NCBI RefSeq assembly: GCF_001424835.1
Contig: NZ_LMCQ01000004.1
Coordinates: 3,707-67,706, forward strand
Reading direction: 5' to 3'
DNA from: Variovorax sp. Root318D1
GTDB lineage: Bacteria; Pseudomonadota; Gammaproteobacteria; Burkholderiales; Burkholderiaceae_C
Length of the DNA stretch: 64,000 nt
The notes beneath the pieces were generated by a model. That model was not told the DNA's origin. It saw only the letters and a list, made by a program, of their open reading frames with translations, and did no database searches. A program made the position numbers and the translations under genes. Below, piece by piece: positions 1 through 8,489 of this stretch (position 1 is its first letter; each line of letters starts with the position of its first letter).

Positions 1-167
1 CAGGCGCCGCTCATTTCTGCAACGCGCTCTTCGACAAAAGCCCTGGGGCCCAGCCGCTGAAGTCTGCTTTCACGGCTGTTGAGCCACCAGCCAGCCTGGA
101 CGTTCCAGTCGGCGTAGGGACTCTGCGGGTCGGCCAGAGCTTGAGCCTTGCAGTCGCCGCTGCGCTC
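1..167 (-). other. Left edge, possible start or relic of a leftward gene
   Basis: These bases follow the stop codon of the MFS gene on the minus strand. Directly after that stop, in the same frame, the minus strand stays open to the window edge and reads like protein (for example PYADWNVQAGWWLNSRES), but the only ATG in this frame is at 12-14 and no good ribosome binding site precedes it. It may be a gene that starts at the edge, a gene that has lost its start, or chance. No function can be assigned. Confidence 0.2.
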
Positions 168-1520
168 CTACGCGAGCCGATCCTTTGCAGTTTCCCGCAC
201 GGTCAACAATGCAAGCAAGCTGAAGATCGCCGCAGCTATCAGCAGTATTGCGGGGGATTTCAAGTTGCCGGTGGAGGCAATCAGGCTTGTGGCCACATAC
301 GGCGTCACGCCTCCTCCGAGGATCGCGCCGATGTTGAAGCTGAATGCCATTCCGGTGTAACGAATGCGCGTTGGAAATTGCTCGGCATAGGTGGGATAAC
401 CGACCGATTGCACGATGGGAAGAGGCAACGCAATGATGAACATGGCCAGCGCCGCCAAGCCGATGCTTTGCTGATCCATGAGAATCATCATGGGCCACAC
501 GAGAAGCATGTACCCCAGAAAGCCAATGCCAAGAACGCGACGACGCCCCCATCGGTCCGAGAGGCCGCCCCAGAACGGCATGAGCATGGCCATGGTCACG
601 CCAACCGCGGCCATGATCCAGTAGACGGTCGTCTTGTCGTACTTGAGGTAGGTGGTGAGATAGATGTTCATGAACACCAGGCCCACCCAGTACCCGACGT
701 TCTGGCCGAACGCCAACGCGGTCACTTTCAGCACCTTGGACGTATGCTGCGTCAGAACCTCGCGCAGAGGTGCCTTGGTCGGTTCGTTGTGCGCCTGAAA
801 TTCCTGGAATGCCGCAGATTCCTCGACCCGGCGCCGGACGGCGGTCGACACGATCACCATGGGTATCGCAAGCAGAAACGGAATTCTCCAACCCCATTGC
901 TGCATCTGGTCGGTGGTCAACAGGGCAGAAGTCAATCCGCAAGCAGAGGCCGCCAGTGCGCCCCCCACTGCGACGCCCACCGGCGTAAATGCGCCATAGA
1001 AGCCCCGCTTTCCAGGAGGCGCCGACTCGGCCACGTACGCAGCCGCGCCTGTGACTTCGCCCCCAGCGAAGAAGCCCTGCACCAACCGTATTGCCAGCAG
1101 CAGGATAGGCGCGGCGATACCGGCGGTCGAGGCCACAGGCAAGAGACCGATGGCCGCGGTGGCAATGCCCATGCCGATCACCGTGACGAGCAAGATCCCG
1201 CGCCGGCCGATCCGGTCACCCAATCGACCCAGAACAATGCCGCCGATGGGGCGCATCAGAAACGCGCTTCCGAATACGGCAAGAATGGCCAGAAGCGATG
1301 CGGTCGCATCGGTACTCGGAAAAAACAAGGGACCGATGGTAGCGGCCATGTAGCCGTAGACACCGAATTCGTAGTACTCGATGGCTGTTCCCACGGACGC
1401 GGCAAGGGCAGCCTTGCGCGCAGTCGCTCGAGCAAGAGGGTTGGCCGCATCGTTGGAGAACGAATGCGTCGGTCGTGCGCCCGGCGCATCGGTCAAGTCC
1501 AACGTTTGGGAAGTGTTCAT
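168..1520 (-). CDS. MFS transporter, metabolite:H+ symporter (MHS) family
   Basis: A 450-residue inner-membrane permease of the major facilitator superfamily. The N-terminal segment GTAIEYYEFGVYGYMAAT followed by RPIGG and GRLGDRIGRRG is the typical beginning of the MHS group, which contains shikimate, proline/betaine and dicarboxylate symporters. The start at 1520 is chosen over one 31 codons upstream because GGAGAC stands just before it. It is the last gene of the biotin carboxylase/Pxp operon, 149 bases after the biotin carrier gene, so it probably imports the substrate of that enzyme set. The substrate itself cannot be read from the sequence. Confidence 0.9.
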   Translation of the reverse strand: MNTSQTLDLTDAPGARPTHSFSNDAANPLARATARKAALAASVGTAIEYYEFGVYGYMAATIGPLFFPSTDATASLLAILAVFGSAFLMRPIGGIVLGRLGDRIGRRGILLVTVIGMGIATAAIGLLPVASTAGIAAPILLLAIRLVQGFFAGGEVTGAAAYVAESAPPGKRGFYGAFTPVGVAVGGALAASACGLTSALLTTDQMQQWGWRIPFLLAIPMVIVSTAVRRRVEESAAFQEFQAHNEPTKAPLREVLTQHTSKVLKVTALAFGQNVGYWVGLVFMNIYLTTYLKYDKTTVYWIMAAVGVTMAMLMPFWGGLSDRWGRRRVLGIGFLGYMLLVWPMMILMDQQSIGLAALAMFIIALPLPIVQSVGYPTYAEQFPTRIRYTGMAFSFNIGAILGGGVTPYVATSLIASTGNLKSPAILLIAAAIFSLLALLTVRETAKDRLA

Positions 1521-1669
1521 TTTGTCTCCGGCATGTGGGAAGGAATCAAATAGCCTCCAAGAAGGCCGCGGCTCGACCCGGACGATGCGTCGTCCGTTTC
1601 GAATTGGGGTCAAGAGAACCAGGTGTTGCTAGCGGCGCAATGGGATAGAGCGCGCCGCCGCGGACAGCG

Positions 1670-1897
1670 TCAACTGAGGACGAAGCGCGCGAGGACGGCA
1701 TCTTCTTCAAGCAATGCCCCCTCCTCGAAGAAGAATTCGGCGATGAATCCGGCTGCGGGCGCTTGCAGCGGAATCTCCATCTTCATGGACTCCATGATTG
1801 CGATGTCGTCCCCGGCAGACATGAGTGCGTCCGGCGCTGCAACGATTTTCAGAAGCGTGCCTGCGGTGTCTGTGCGAATCTCGATTTCTTGGCTCAT
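1670..1897 (-). CDS. Biotin carboxyl carrier protein (biotinyl-lipoyl domain)
   Basis: A 75-residue stand-alone biotinyl domain. The biotinylation motif ESMKMEIP places the modified lysine at residue 39, as in acetyl-CoA carboxylase carrier proteins, but the long N-terminal part of AccB is absent. It overlaps the end of pxpA by four bases and lies in one operon with a biotin carboxylase and PxpB/PxpC. It should carry carboxybiotin between the carboxylase and whatever acts as carboxyltransferase; the AHS1/AHS2 pair PxpB/PxpC is the obvious partner, by analogy with urea carboxylase. The identity as a carrier is firm, the partner is inferred. Confidence 0.9.
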   Translation of the reverse strand: MSQEIEIRTDTAGTLLKIVAAPDALMSAGDDIAIMESMKMEIPLQAPAAGFIAEFFFEEGALLEEDAVLARFVLS

Positions 1898-2706
1898 GCG
1901 TGGGCTCCAGGGGTGAGGGGGGAAATCGGCCGAAGGGCGATGGAGCGTTGGCTCACAGGGCGAATGGAAACCCCCTCCGCTTCAAGTGCCTGGCGGATTG
2001 CGCGCGCGAAATTCGCCGCACCGGGTTGGTCGCCATGAATGCACAGCGTGTCCGGCTGGACGTGCACGTCCACGCCGTTGGTCGACCTCACCACGCCGGA
2101 GCGAACCATGCGCAAGACTTGCGCCACGGATTGCTCGATGTCGGTGATCATCGCTCTCGGGTGCGAGCGCGGCGTCAAGGTGCCATCGTCCTGGTAGCTC
2201 CGGTCCGCAAATACTTCTTCAGCTACGACGAGTCCCGCCTCTCGAGCGCTGCGTACAAGTTCTGACCCTGCAAGGCCGTAGAAAACCAGTTGCGGATCGA
2301 CGGCGAACACTGCGTCGGCAATGGCGCGTGCCATCACTGGATCGCGTGCTGCCATGTTGTAGAGCGCGCCGTGTGTTTTGACGTGCGCCAAGCGGGTTCC
2401 TGCTGCCTTGCAGAAGGCTTGCAGGGCGCCGATCTGGTAGACCATCAGGTGGTTCAACTCATCCGGCCCGAGTTGCATCGGCCGGCGCCCGAATCCCTGA
2501 AGATCGGCGAACCCGGGATGTGCGCCGATCGAGACGCCACGGGCTATCGCGAGCCCGATGGTTGCGGCGATCGTCTGCGGGTCTCCGGCGTGCATGCCGC
2601 AGGCCACGTTGGCGGAGGTCACGTGGTCCAGCACAGCCGCGTCATCGCCAAGCCGGTAGACCCCGAAGTTCTCGCCCACGTCGCTGTTGAAATCAATGGA
2701 CGCCAT
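1894..2706 (-). CDS. pxpA: 5-oxoprolinase subunit PxpA (LamB/YcsF family)
   Basis: A 270-residue LamB/YcsF family protein, the subunit that with PxpB and PxpC forms the ATP-dependent prokaryotic 5-oxoprolinase. The N-terminal motif IDFNSDVGENFGVY and the later CGMHAGDP, IGAHPGF and HVKTHGALYN blocks are characteristic. The start at 2706 is chosen because the family begins with this motif; it overlaps the end of pxpC by 14 bases. Unlike the plain pxpBCA sets of E. coli and Bacillus, the operon also carries biotin carboxylase and biotin carrier genes, so the substrate may be another lactam or amide. Confidence 0.92.
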   Translation of the reverse strand: MASIDFNSDVGENFGVYRLGDDAAVLDHVTSANVACGMHAGDPQTIAATIGLAIARGVSIGAHPGFADLQGFGRRPMQLGPDELNHLMVYQIGALQAFCKAAGTRLAHVKTHGALYNMAARDPVMARAIADAVFAVDPQLVFYGLAGSELVRSAREAGLVVAEEVFADRSYQDDGTLTPRSHPRAMITDIEQSVAQVLRMVRSGVVRSTNGVDVHVQPDTLCIHGDQPGAANFARAIRQALEAEGVSIRPVSQRSIALRPISPLTPGAHA

Positions 2707-3649
2707 GGCCTGCCTCCATCGCCCGGAAGATCTCGCCCTGCGCCACTGAGAGCTGTTGTGCTTCGTCCAGCGAAATCCATTCGAAGCGCACCGTCTCGCC
2801 GGCCATGAGTTGCGCGAGGCTGGGAAGGTCCACTGTCGCGACATTCGCGATGCGAGGGTATCCGCCCGTGGTCTGGCGATCGGCCAACAGAACGATAGGA
2901 AATCCGTCCGGCGGGACCTGAATGGCCCCGAAGCTCACGGCCTCGGACTGCAACTCCAGGGGCTGCAACAAGCGCAAGGGTTCGCATTCCAGCCGGTAGC
3001 CCATGCGATCAGAGCGTGGACTGACACGGAAGGTCTGAGCGGTCATCGCACGGTGGGCCTGGGGCGCGAACGCTTCCCGCTCCCTGCCTGGAACGATCCG
3101 AAGCGGCGCCCCAGGTGGACGTTGCACCTCTTCCGGGAACACGAAGCCGCTTGCGTCGAGCGACGAAGTTCGCGCGGGCACGTCGCGAAGCGCGATGCGA
3201 TCGCCCTTTTGAAGCGGACCGCCTTGCGCGCCGCCAAAGCCACCGCGAACGTACGTGCTCGTGCTGCCCATGACCTGCTGGAGTGCGTAGCCGCCAGCGA
3301 CCGCGATGTATGCGCGCAATCCGCTTGCCCGTTTGCCGAAGGAGAGCAGGTCGCCCGCGGCCACGGCGACCGGAGTGCCGAGCGGCAGTGCCCTTCCATT
3401 CACCGTGGCACCCAGGTCCGCACCGCATATGGCAATCACGGCAGGCACCTCGAACTTCAGTGTGGGGCCAATCAGCGTGACTTCCAGGGTGGCCTGAGAG
3501 GGCGCATTTCCCACCAGCATGCATGCCAGCCGGTGCGAGCGTTCATCCATGACGCCAGAGACTGGAATGCCATGGTGCTGGTGGCCGAAGCGGCCCAGGT
3601 CTTGAAAGGTCGACAGGGCACCGGGCTTGAGGACTTCGATCGTCATCAC
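2693..3649 (-). CDS. pxpC: 5-oxoprolinase subunit PxpC (AHS2/KipA family)
   Basis: A 318-residue AHS2-domain protein. The opening FQDLGRFGHQHHGIPVSG followed by MDERSH is the family signature. AHS2 is also part of the carboxyltransferase region of urea carboxylase and often carries the label biotin-dependent carboxyltransferase. It overlaps pxpB upstream by four bases (ATGA) and pxpA downstream by 14, so the three are translationally coupled. It should form a complex with PxpB. In this operon, with dedicated biotin proteins, a real carboxyltransferase role is more plausible than in the biotin-free 5-oxoprolinases. Confidence 0.92.
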   Translation of the reverse strand: MMTIEVLKPGALSTFQDLGRFGHQHHGIPVSGVMDERSHRLACMLVGNAPSQATLEVTLIGPTLKFEVPAVIAICGADLGATVNGRALPLGTPVAVAAGDLLSFGKRASGLRAYIAVAGGYALQQVMGSTSTYVRGGFGGAQGGPLQKGDRIALRDVPARTSSLDASGFVFPEEVQRPPGAPLRIVPGREREAFAPQAHRAMTAQTFRVSPRSDRMGYRLECEPLRLLQPLELQSEAVSFGAIQVPPDGFPIVLLADRQTTGGYPRIANVATVDLPSLAQLMAGETVRFEWISLDEAQQLSVAQGEIFRAMEAGHGVH

Positions 3650-4386
3650 TTCCCCCTCATGGCTTCAAACTCGCCCGCCGAGATGGGCACGAAACGGACG
3701 CCGTCGCCTGCCTCCAGCAAGCACACCGGATCGCGAGTCAACTCGAAAAGCATCAGCGGGGTTCGGCCGATCAGGTTCCATCCGCCGGGGAGGATGAAGG
3801 GGTAGATCACGCTCTGGCGATTCGCCAGCCCGATGGAGCCAACCGGCACGGCTGTTCGGGGCTGCGCGCGCCTCGGCGGTGCCAATCGTTCGTCGAAGGT
3901 GCCGATGTAGGGGTGGCCGGGCGCAAAGCCGATCATCTGAACCTCGACGTCTATGCCTGCATGCAGATCGATCAATGCCCGAGGCGACAAACCACATGCG
4001 TCGGCCACCGACTCAAGATCGGGGCCGTGGTCGCCGCCGTAGCAGACGGGAATTTCGACGCGGCGTGTGGAAACGGAACTGCCGGTTCTAAAACCCTGAA
4101 GCACGGTCAGGACCTGGCGTGCCGCCGCTTCGTAGGGCGTTTCCCTGGTCGTCGCCAGACGCTGGATCGACTCTGGCCGGTAGTGAATTCCAACGGTCGT
4201 CATTGCGGAAACGATGTCCGTCACTCCCGGGATGTTGGCTTCGCGCAATGCGGCTGCAGTGGCTGCCGGCCACCGCCTGCCGGCACTGCGAGCATCCGAT
4301 CGGATCTCCACCACAAGACAGCTGTCGCCGGAAGGCGCCGTTCGCCACTGCACCTGTCGATCGGCGAGTGCTTCGAGGTCGGTCAT
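3646..4386 (-). CDS. pxpB: 5-oxoprolinase subunit PxpB (AHS1/KipI family)
   Basis: A 246-residue AHS1-domain protein, the partner of PxpC. The C-terminal GFAPGHPYIGTFDERL, VPVGSIGLANRQSVIYP and PGGWNLIGRTP blocks are the hallmark of allophanate hydrolase subunit 1/KipI proteins. It overlaps the end of the biotin carboxylase gene by four bases and the start of pxpC by four bases. In urea carboxylase the AHS1 and AHS2 homologues lie between the biotin carboxylase and biotin carrier domains of one chain; here the same parts are separate genes. Confidence 0.92.
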   Translation of the reverse strand: MTDLEALADRQVQWRTAPSGDSCLVVEIRSDARSAGRRWPAATAAALREANIPGVTDIVSAMTTVGIHYRPESIQRLATTRETPYEAAARQVLTVLQGFRTGSSVSTRRVEIPVCYGGDHGPDLESVADACGLSPRALIDLHAGIDVEVQMIGFAPGHPYIGTFDERLAPPRRAQPRTAVPVGSIGLANRQSVIYPFILPGGWNLIGRTPLMLFELTRDPVCLLEAGDGVRFVPISAGEFEAMRGK

Positions 4387-5792
4387 GACGTGCCTTTCGG
4401 CGAGCCTGCGTCGCTCGCAAGCTCACTCAGGTTGGCCAACAGTGCTTGCTTCTCGCGATCAACGAAATTCGTGTCAACCGCACCGGCCTGGAAGGCGGGA
4501 TGACGGATGACTTGCTGCAGAAAGGCCGTGTTCTGGCGTATGCCTGCAATCTCGATGGATCGCAGTGCCGCATCCATGCGTTGCAGTGCTTCAGCACGAG
4601 TTGATGCCGAGGCGATGAGCTTTGCGATCATCGGGTCGTAGAACGGACTGATCGAATCTCCCTGCCGGACCCCGGTATCCACTCGCAGGCCATCGATTCC
4701 TGAGGGCAGGACAAATCGCTCAAGCAGACCTGGCGATGGAAGAAAGTTCTTCAATGGATTCTCGGCATACACCCGACACTCGATCGCGGCGCCTTGACGG
4801 CGAATTGCAGCTTGTGGAGTGCGGTCCAGGGTTCCGGCAGCCAGCAAAATCTGATCGCGCACAAGGTCCCGGCCGGTAATCGCTTCGGTGACGCCGTGCT
4901 CGACCTGGATGCGGGTGTTCATCTCAAGGAAGTAGAAGGCCTGGCTGTCCGCGTCCAGGATGAACTCGACAGTTCCGGCTCCGCGGTAACACTGACCCGC
5001 CGTCAGCGAGACGGCGCAGGCGAGCATTTGCTCGAGCACGGTGGGCGCCAACCCTGGTGCGGGGCTCTCTTCCACGATCTTCTGAAACCGTCGCTGTACG
5101 GAGCAATCGCGCTCGAAGAGATGGATCGCGGTGCCGTCGCCGTAGCCGAAAACCTGCACCTCGATATGCCGAGCACGTGGCACGAAGCGCTCCAGAAACA
5201 CCGAGGCGTCGTTGAACGCCTTCAATGCCTGCGACTGGGTTGACGCAACGGCCGACGCCAAGGCGGCGGGCGCGTCCACTCGCTTCATGCCAATGCCTCC
5301 ACCGCCGCCCGCCGCCTTGACCAGCAAGGGGTAGCCAACGCGCGCAGCCTCAAGCTCTAGCTGTTCCTCATGCTCGCCAGGAAGAAACGCGCGGCTGCCC
5401 GGTAGAACCGGAACACCGCACTCGTGGGCGATGCTTCGCGCACGGTGTTTGTCACCCATTTCTTCAATGGATTGCGGTGTCGGGCCGATCCATCTGATCC
5501 CATGCTGCTCCGCAGCCCTTGCAAAGGCGGTGTTCTCGGAGAGAAAGCCATAGCCCGGATGCACTCCTTGGGCCTCGTGCTGCAGGCCGGCCTGCAGAAC
5601 CGCATCGACGTTCAGGTAGCTTTCGCTCGCAGGAGCCGGTCCGACGCGAACGGCGAAGTCGGCCATCTCACAGTGCAGGGCACCTGCATCAGCATCTGAA
5701 TAGACCGCGATGGTTTCGATGTTCAGATCGCGCGCCGCCCGGATGATGCGGCAGGCAATCTCGCCTCGATTGGCGATCAGGATTCTCTTCAT
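4383..5792 (-). CDS. accC: Biotin carboxylase (AccC-like)
   Basis: A 469-residue ATP-grasp biotin carboxylase that makes carboxybiotin from bicarbonate and ATP. The glycine-rich loop AAGGGGGIGMKRV lies at residues 160-172 and the active-site block EMNTRIQVEH at 290-299. The usual proline after this histidine is a glycine here (EHGVTE), but the catalytic Glu, Asn and Arg are kept. An AGGAG precedes the ATG. It is the first gene of the operon and its product should load the small biotin carrier at 1670. It is more likely a dedicated copy than the housekeeping fatty-acid one, given its pxpBCA neighbours. Confidence 0.92.
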   Translation of the reverse strand: MKRILIANRGEIACRIIRAARDLNIETIAVYSDADAGALHCEMADFAVRVGPAPASESYLNVDAVLQAGLQHEAQGVHPGYGFLSENTAFARAAEQHGIRWIGPTPQSIEEMGDKHRARSIAHECGVPVLPGSRAFLPGEHEEQLELEAARVGYPLLVKAAGGGGGIGMKRVDAPAALASAVASTQSQALKAFNDASVFLERFVPRARHIEVQVFGYGDGTAIHLFERDCSVQRRFQKIVEESPAPGLAPTVLEQMLACAVSLTAGQCYRGAGTVEFILDADSQAFYFLEMNTRIQVEHGVTEAITGRDLVRDQILLAAGTLDRTPQAAIRRQGAAIECRVYAENPLKNFLPSPGLLERFVLPSGIDGLRVDTGVRQGDSISPFYDPMIAKLIASASTRAEALQRMDAALRSIEIAGIRQNTAFLQQVIRHPAFQAGAVDTNFVDREKQALLANLSELASDAGSPKGTS

Positions 5793-5954
5793 TCTCTGGC
5801 TCCTGTTCCGGTGATTCGGGCCGAGGTTTCCTCATGCCCTGATCGCATTTCTTCGTGGTGTTCCCTGTCGATGCCGCGAAGTTTATGAACGCGGAGTGTC
5901 AAAGAAAAGCAATATAAATTCGCGCTTAGCATCAATAATGTCGATGAATCGTGC

Positions 5955-5983
5955 ATCGATCGTTGATTGACCTGCTGATCGAT
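5955..5983. promoter_or_regulatory. Inverted repeat in the divergent accC/lysR spacer
   Basis: ATCGATC at 5955-5961 and GATCGAT at 5977-5983 form a perfect 7-base inverted repeat with a 15-base spacer, between the divergent biotin carboxylase operon and the LysR gene at 6002. Placement just before the regulator gene fits a LysR-type operator; the role is inferred. Confidence 0.35.
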
Positions 5984-6001
5984 TTTTGAGATGCTCGGCG
6001 C

Positions 6002-6940
6002 GTGATCAGTGAACTGAGGACCTTCATCGCGGTGTGCAAGCACGGCACCTTCGCCGCTGCGGGAGACCGCATCGGCCTCACGCAGTCCGCTGTGAGCAGC
6101 CAGATCAAGCGGCTCGAAGAAGCACTGGGTTTCGAACTGTTCGATCGAACAGGGCGCTCTGCCACCTTGAACGTTGCGGGCCAAACGACCCTGCCGCGCG
6201 TGGAAGAGATCTGTGCGCTGTTCGCAAAACTTGGAGAGCTCCCCGAGGACAATGCCACCAGAGGATTGCTGCGGATAGGTTCGATTGCTTCGGCGCAACC
6301 CACGTTGCTGGCACGAGCGCTCGAAAAGCTTCGCAAAGCCTTTCCTCTGGTACGCGTCCATGTGTCGCCGGGCGTGTCAATGCGGCTGATGGATGAGCTC
6401 GACGCCGGCAAGATCGATGCGGCGGTGATCATTCGCCCCCCGTTCGGCATGCCTCCCGATCTGACCTGGCAAGCGCTGATGCACGAGCCTTATGTGCTTG
6501 TCGTACCCAAGGCTGTGCCCCAGACGAGGGACTGGCGCACACTGATCCAGGAGCAACCGTTCCTGCGTTATGACAGGGCGTCGTTCGGCGGGCGAATGGT
6601 CGAAGGATTTCTTCGCCGCGAGGGCATCTCGGTCAATGATGCGATCGAGATCGATGAAATCCCGGGATTGATCCACCTTGCTTCCAAGGGGCTGGGGGTT
6701 GCGCTTGTCCCGCTGGTCGAGGCGCACCTTCCTCTGCCTTCGGGAGTGCGTGTCGTTTCCCTCGGGGAGTTCACCTTCTACCGGGAGATTGGCCTGCTTC
6801 AACGCAAGTCACGGGCCAGTCCCCCGATCGTGGCGCATTTTGCTCAGCATCTGCGCGAAGCAGCTGACGCGCAGCCGAGCAGCTCGCTAGTGCCGAAGCG
6901 TCACCGCGCGGGCAAGTCGGGCCGGCCGCGCACGTCGTAG
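6002..6940 (+). CDS. LysR family transcriptional regulator
   Basis: A 312-residue LysR-type regulator with the winged helix at the N terminus (TFAAAGDRIGLTQSAVSSQI at about residues 17-36) followed by a periplasmic-binding-protein-like effector domain. It starts at a GTG; no ATG lies at a sensible place. It is divergent from the accC-pxpBCA operon, 209 bases apart, so it most likely controls that operon in response to its substrate or product. The C-terminal tail is rich in arginine and lysine. Confidence 0.9.
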   Translation: MISELRTFIAVCKHGTFAAAGDRIGLTQSAVSSQIKRLEEALGFELFDRTGRSATLNVAGQTTLPRVEEICALFAKLGELPEDNATRGLLRIGSIASAQPTLLARALEKLRKAFPLVRVHVSPGVSMRLMDELDAGKIDAAVIIRPPFGMPPDLTWQALMHEPYVLVVPKAVPQTRDWRTLIQEQPFLRYDRASFGGRMVEGFLRREGISVNDAIEIDEIPGLIHLASKGLGVALVPLVEAHLPLPSGVRVVSLGEFTFYREIGLLQRKSRASPPIVAHFAQHLREAADAQPSSSLVPKRHRAGKSGRPRTS

Positions 6941-7000
6941 CGAGGACTCTGGAACTCGTTACCGGGCCAAGCTCGCGCCGGATCTTTCCGATGGTTCGCC

Positions 7001-7909
7001 TCAGCGCGCCTCGTAAGCCTCCAGCGGCTTGTCCGATGGGGCGGCCCAAGCGGCCTTGGTCATCGCGTTTGCCGGCAACCCCACCTTTGAGCCACTCGGG
7101 GGGATTGGCTGCATGAACCACTTGTCGTAGATGCGCGAGACTTCGCCGCTCTTGGCGAGTGCCAAAATGCTGTCGTCAACCACCTTCTTGAATGCCGGAT
7201 CACCCTTGCGGAACATGATGGCAATAGGTTCGACGCTGAGAACCTGATCCAGGAGCTTGTACTTCTCGGGCTCCTTGCTCTTGGAGATCAGCGTCGCGAG
7301 GATCTGGCCGTCGGCGACAAATCCCTCAGCGCGGCCGCCTTCAAGAAGCAGGAAGCCTTCGCTGTTGTCCTTGGACAGCACCTCGGAGACGCCAGTCACG
7401 CCGTCGCGTCCGAGCTTTCGCAGCGCTTGCACAGACGTACTGCCGGTGGTGGCCGCGACTGTCTTGCCAGTCAGCTGTGCGGAGGATGCGATGCCCGAAT
7501 TCGTCTTGACAGCGATCCGGATGCCTTCGACATACAAGGTGGGCGCGAATGCGACGTCCTTCTGCCGCGCGGCATTGTTGGTCGTCGTCCCGCACTCGAT
7601 ATCCACCGTGCCGTTCTGAACGAGGGGGATTCGATTTTGCGGTGTCACGAGTTGGTACTTCACATCGATCTTGTCGAGCTGTGCCGCCTTCTTGATGTCG
7701 GCGATGACTCGCTCGCAGATCTCCACATGAAAGCCGGTGTACTTTCCGGGGCCCAACGTGAATGACATGGCTCCCGAAGCATCGCGGACGCCCATCGTGA
7801 TGCCGCCCGTCTCCTTGATCTTTCCTAACGTTTCGGACTGGGCCGAAGCAGATGTACAGGCGATCAGCATGGCAGCCAATGCCACGAATCTCATGTTGCT
7901 CTTGATCAT
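7001..7909 (-). CDS. ABC transporter substrate-binding protein, amino-acid type (SBP_bac_3)
   Basis: A 302-residue periplasmic binding protein of the polar amino acid family, closest in style to glutamate/aspartate binding proteins (for example VDIECGTTTNNAARQKDVAF and the C-terminal RIYDKWFMQPIPP). The signal sequence ends either at LIAC (a lipobox with Cys18, suggesting a lipoprotein) or at ASAQ. It follows the VOC gene with a 9-base gap, so the two form an operon. No ABC permease or ATPase gene is nearby, so it must work with components encoded elsewhere or act in sensing. Confidence 0.88.
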   Translation of the reverse strand: MIKSNMRFVALAAMLIACTSASAQSETLGKIKETGGITMGVRDASGAMSFTLGPGKYTGFHVEICERVIADIKKAAQLDKIDVKYQLVTPQNRIPLVQNGTVDIECGTTTNNAARQKDVAFAPTLYVEGIRIAVKTNSGIASSAQLTGKTVAATTGSTSVQALRKLGRDGVTGVSEVLSKDNSEGFLLLEGGRAEGFVADGQILATLISKSKEPEKYKLLDQVLSVEPIAIMFRKGDPAFKKVVDDSILALAKSGEVSRIYDKWFMQPIPPSGSKVGLPANAMTKAAWAAPSDKPLEAYEAR

Positions 7910-7918
7910 CGCGATCTC

Positions 7919-8350
7919 TCAGCGTGCGAACAGCGAGCTCAGGTCGGCGAAGGATTTCATCTCGATGGCATTGCCCGATGGGTCGAGGAAGAACATCGTT
8001 GCCTGCTCGCCGGGCTCTCCCTTGAAGCGGATGTACGGTTCGATAACGAACTTGGTCCCGCGCGCCACCAGCTTGTCGGCCATGAGCTGCCACTGATCCA
8101 TTGGAACGATTGCGCCGAAATGACGCACCGGCACATCGTGACCGTCGACGGCGCTGCTCTGGCGATGACCGCATTCATCCGGTGCCAGATGGGCCACGAT
8201 CTGATGGCCGTAAAAATCGAAGTCGACCCATTCCGGCGAACTGCGACCCTCGGGGCAGCCGAGCAGTTCGCCATAGAACGCACGAGCTTCAGAGATATCG
8301 CGAACGGGAAACGCCAGATGGAACGGGATGCGAGCACTTGCGGAGGACAT
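7919..8350 (-). CDS. VOC family protein (glyoxalase/dioxygenase fold)
   Basis: A 143-residue vicinal-oxygen-chelate protein. It begins with the first beta-alpha unit ([20 protein letters not shown]), and a second module ends in [14 protein letters not shown]. It has the length of single-chain VOC enzymes, which bind a divalent metal and act on varied small molecules (lactoylglutathione lyases, dioxygenases, epimerases). The exact reaction cannot be told. It is cotranscribed with the amino-acid binding protein downstream and divergent from the LysR gene at 8638. Confidence 0.82.
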   Translation of the reverse strand: MSSASARIPFHLAFPVRDISEARAFYGELLGCPEGRSSPEWVDFDFYGHQIVAHLAPDECGHRQSSAVDGHDVPVRHFGAIVPMDQWQLMADKLVARGTKFVIEPYIRFKGEPGEQATMFFLDPSGNAIEMKSFADLSSLFAR

Positions 8351-8426
8351 GGAGATTTCTCATCGGGAGAGTTGCAGTAGGCGCAACTTTAAGCAGCCCA
8401 TCTCATGATCGAAAGTGATTTATTTA

Positions 8427-8439
8427 GTTGCTGAGCAAC
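8427..8439. promoter_or_regulatory. Perfect palindrome GTTGCTGAGCAAC, putative operator
   Basis: A 13-base perfect palindrome (GTTGCT-G-AGCAAC) lies 77 bases upstream of the VOC start, in the spacer shared with the divergent LysR gene. It has the size and position of a LysR-type recognition site. Binding is inferred only. Confidence 0.4.
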
Positions 8440-8489
8440 ATGAGAATCGATTGATAAGAATCGCTGCGGATTTGTCGTTGACGGCGTAC

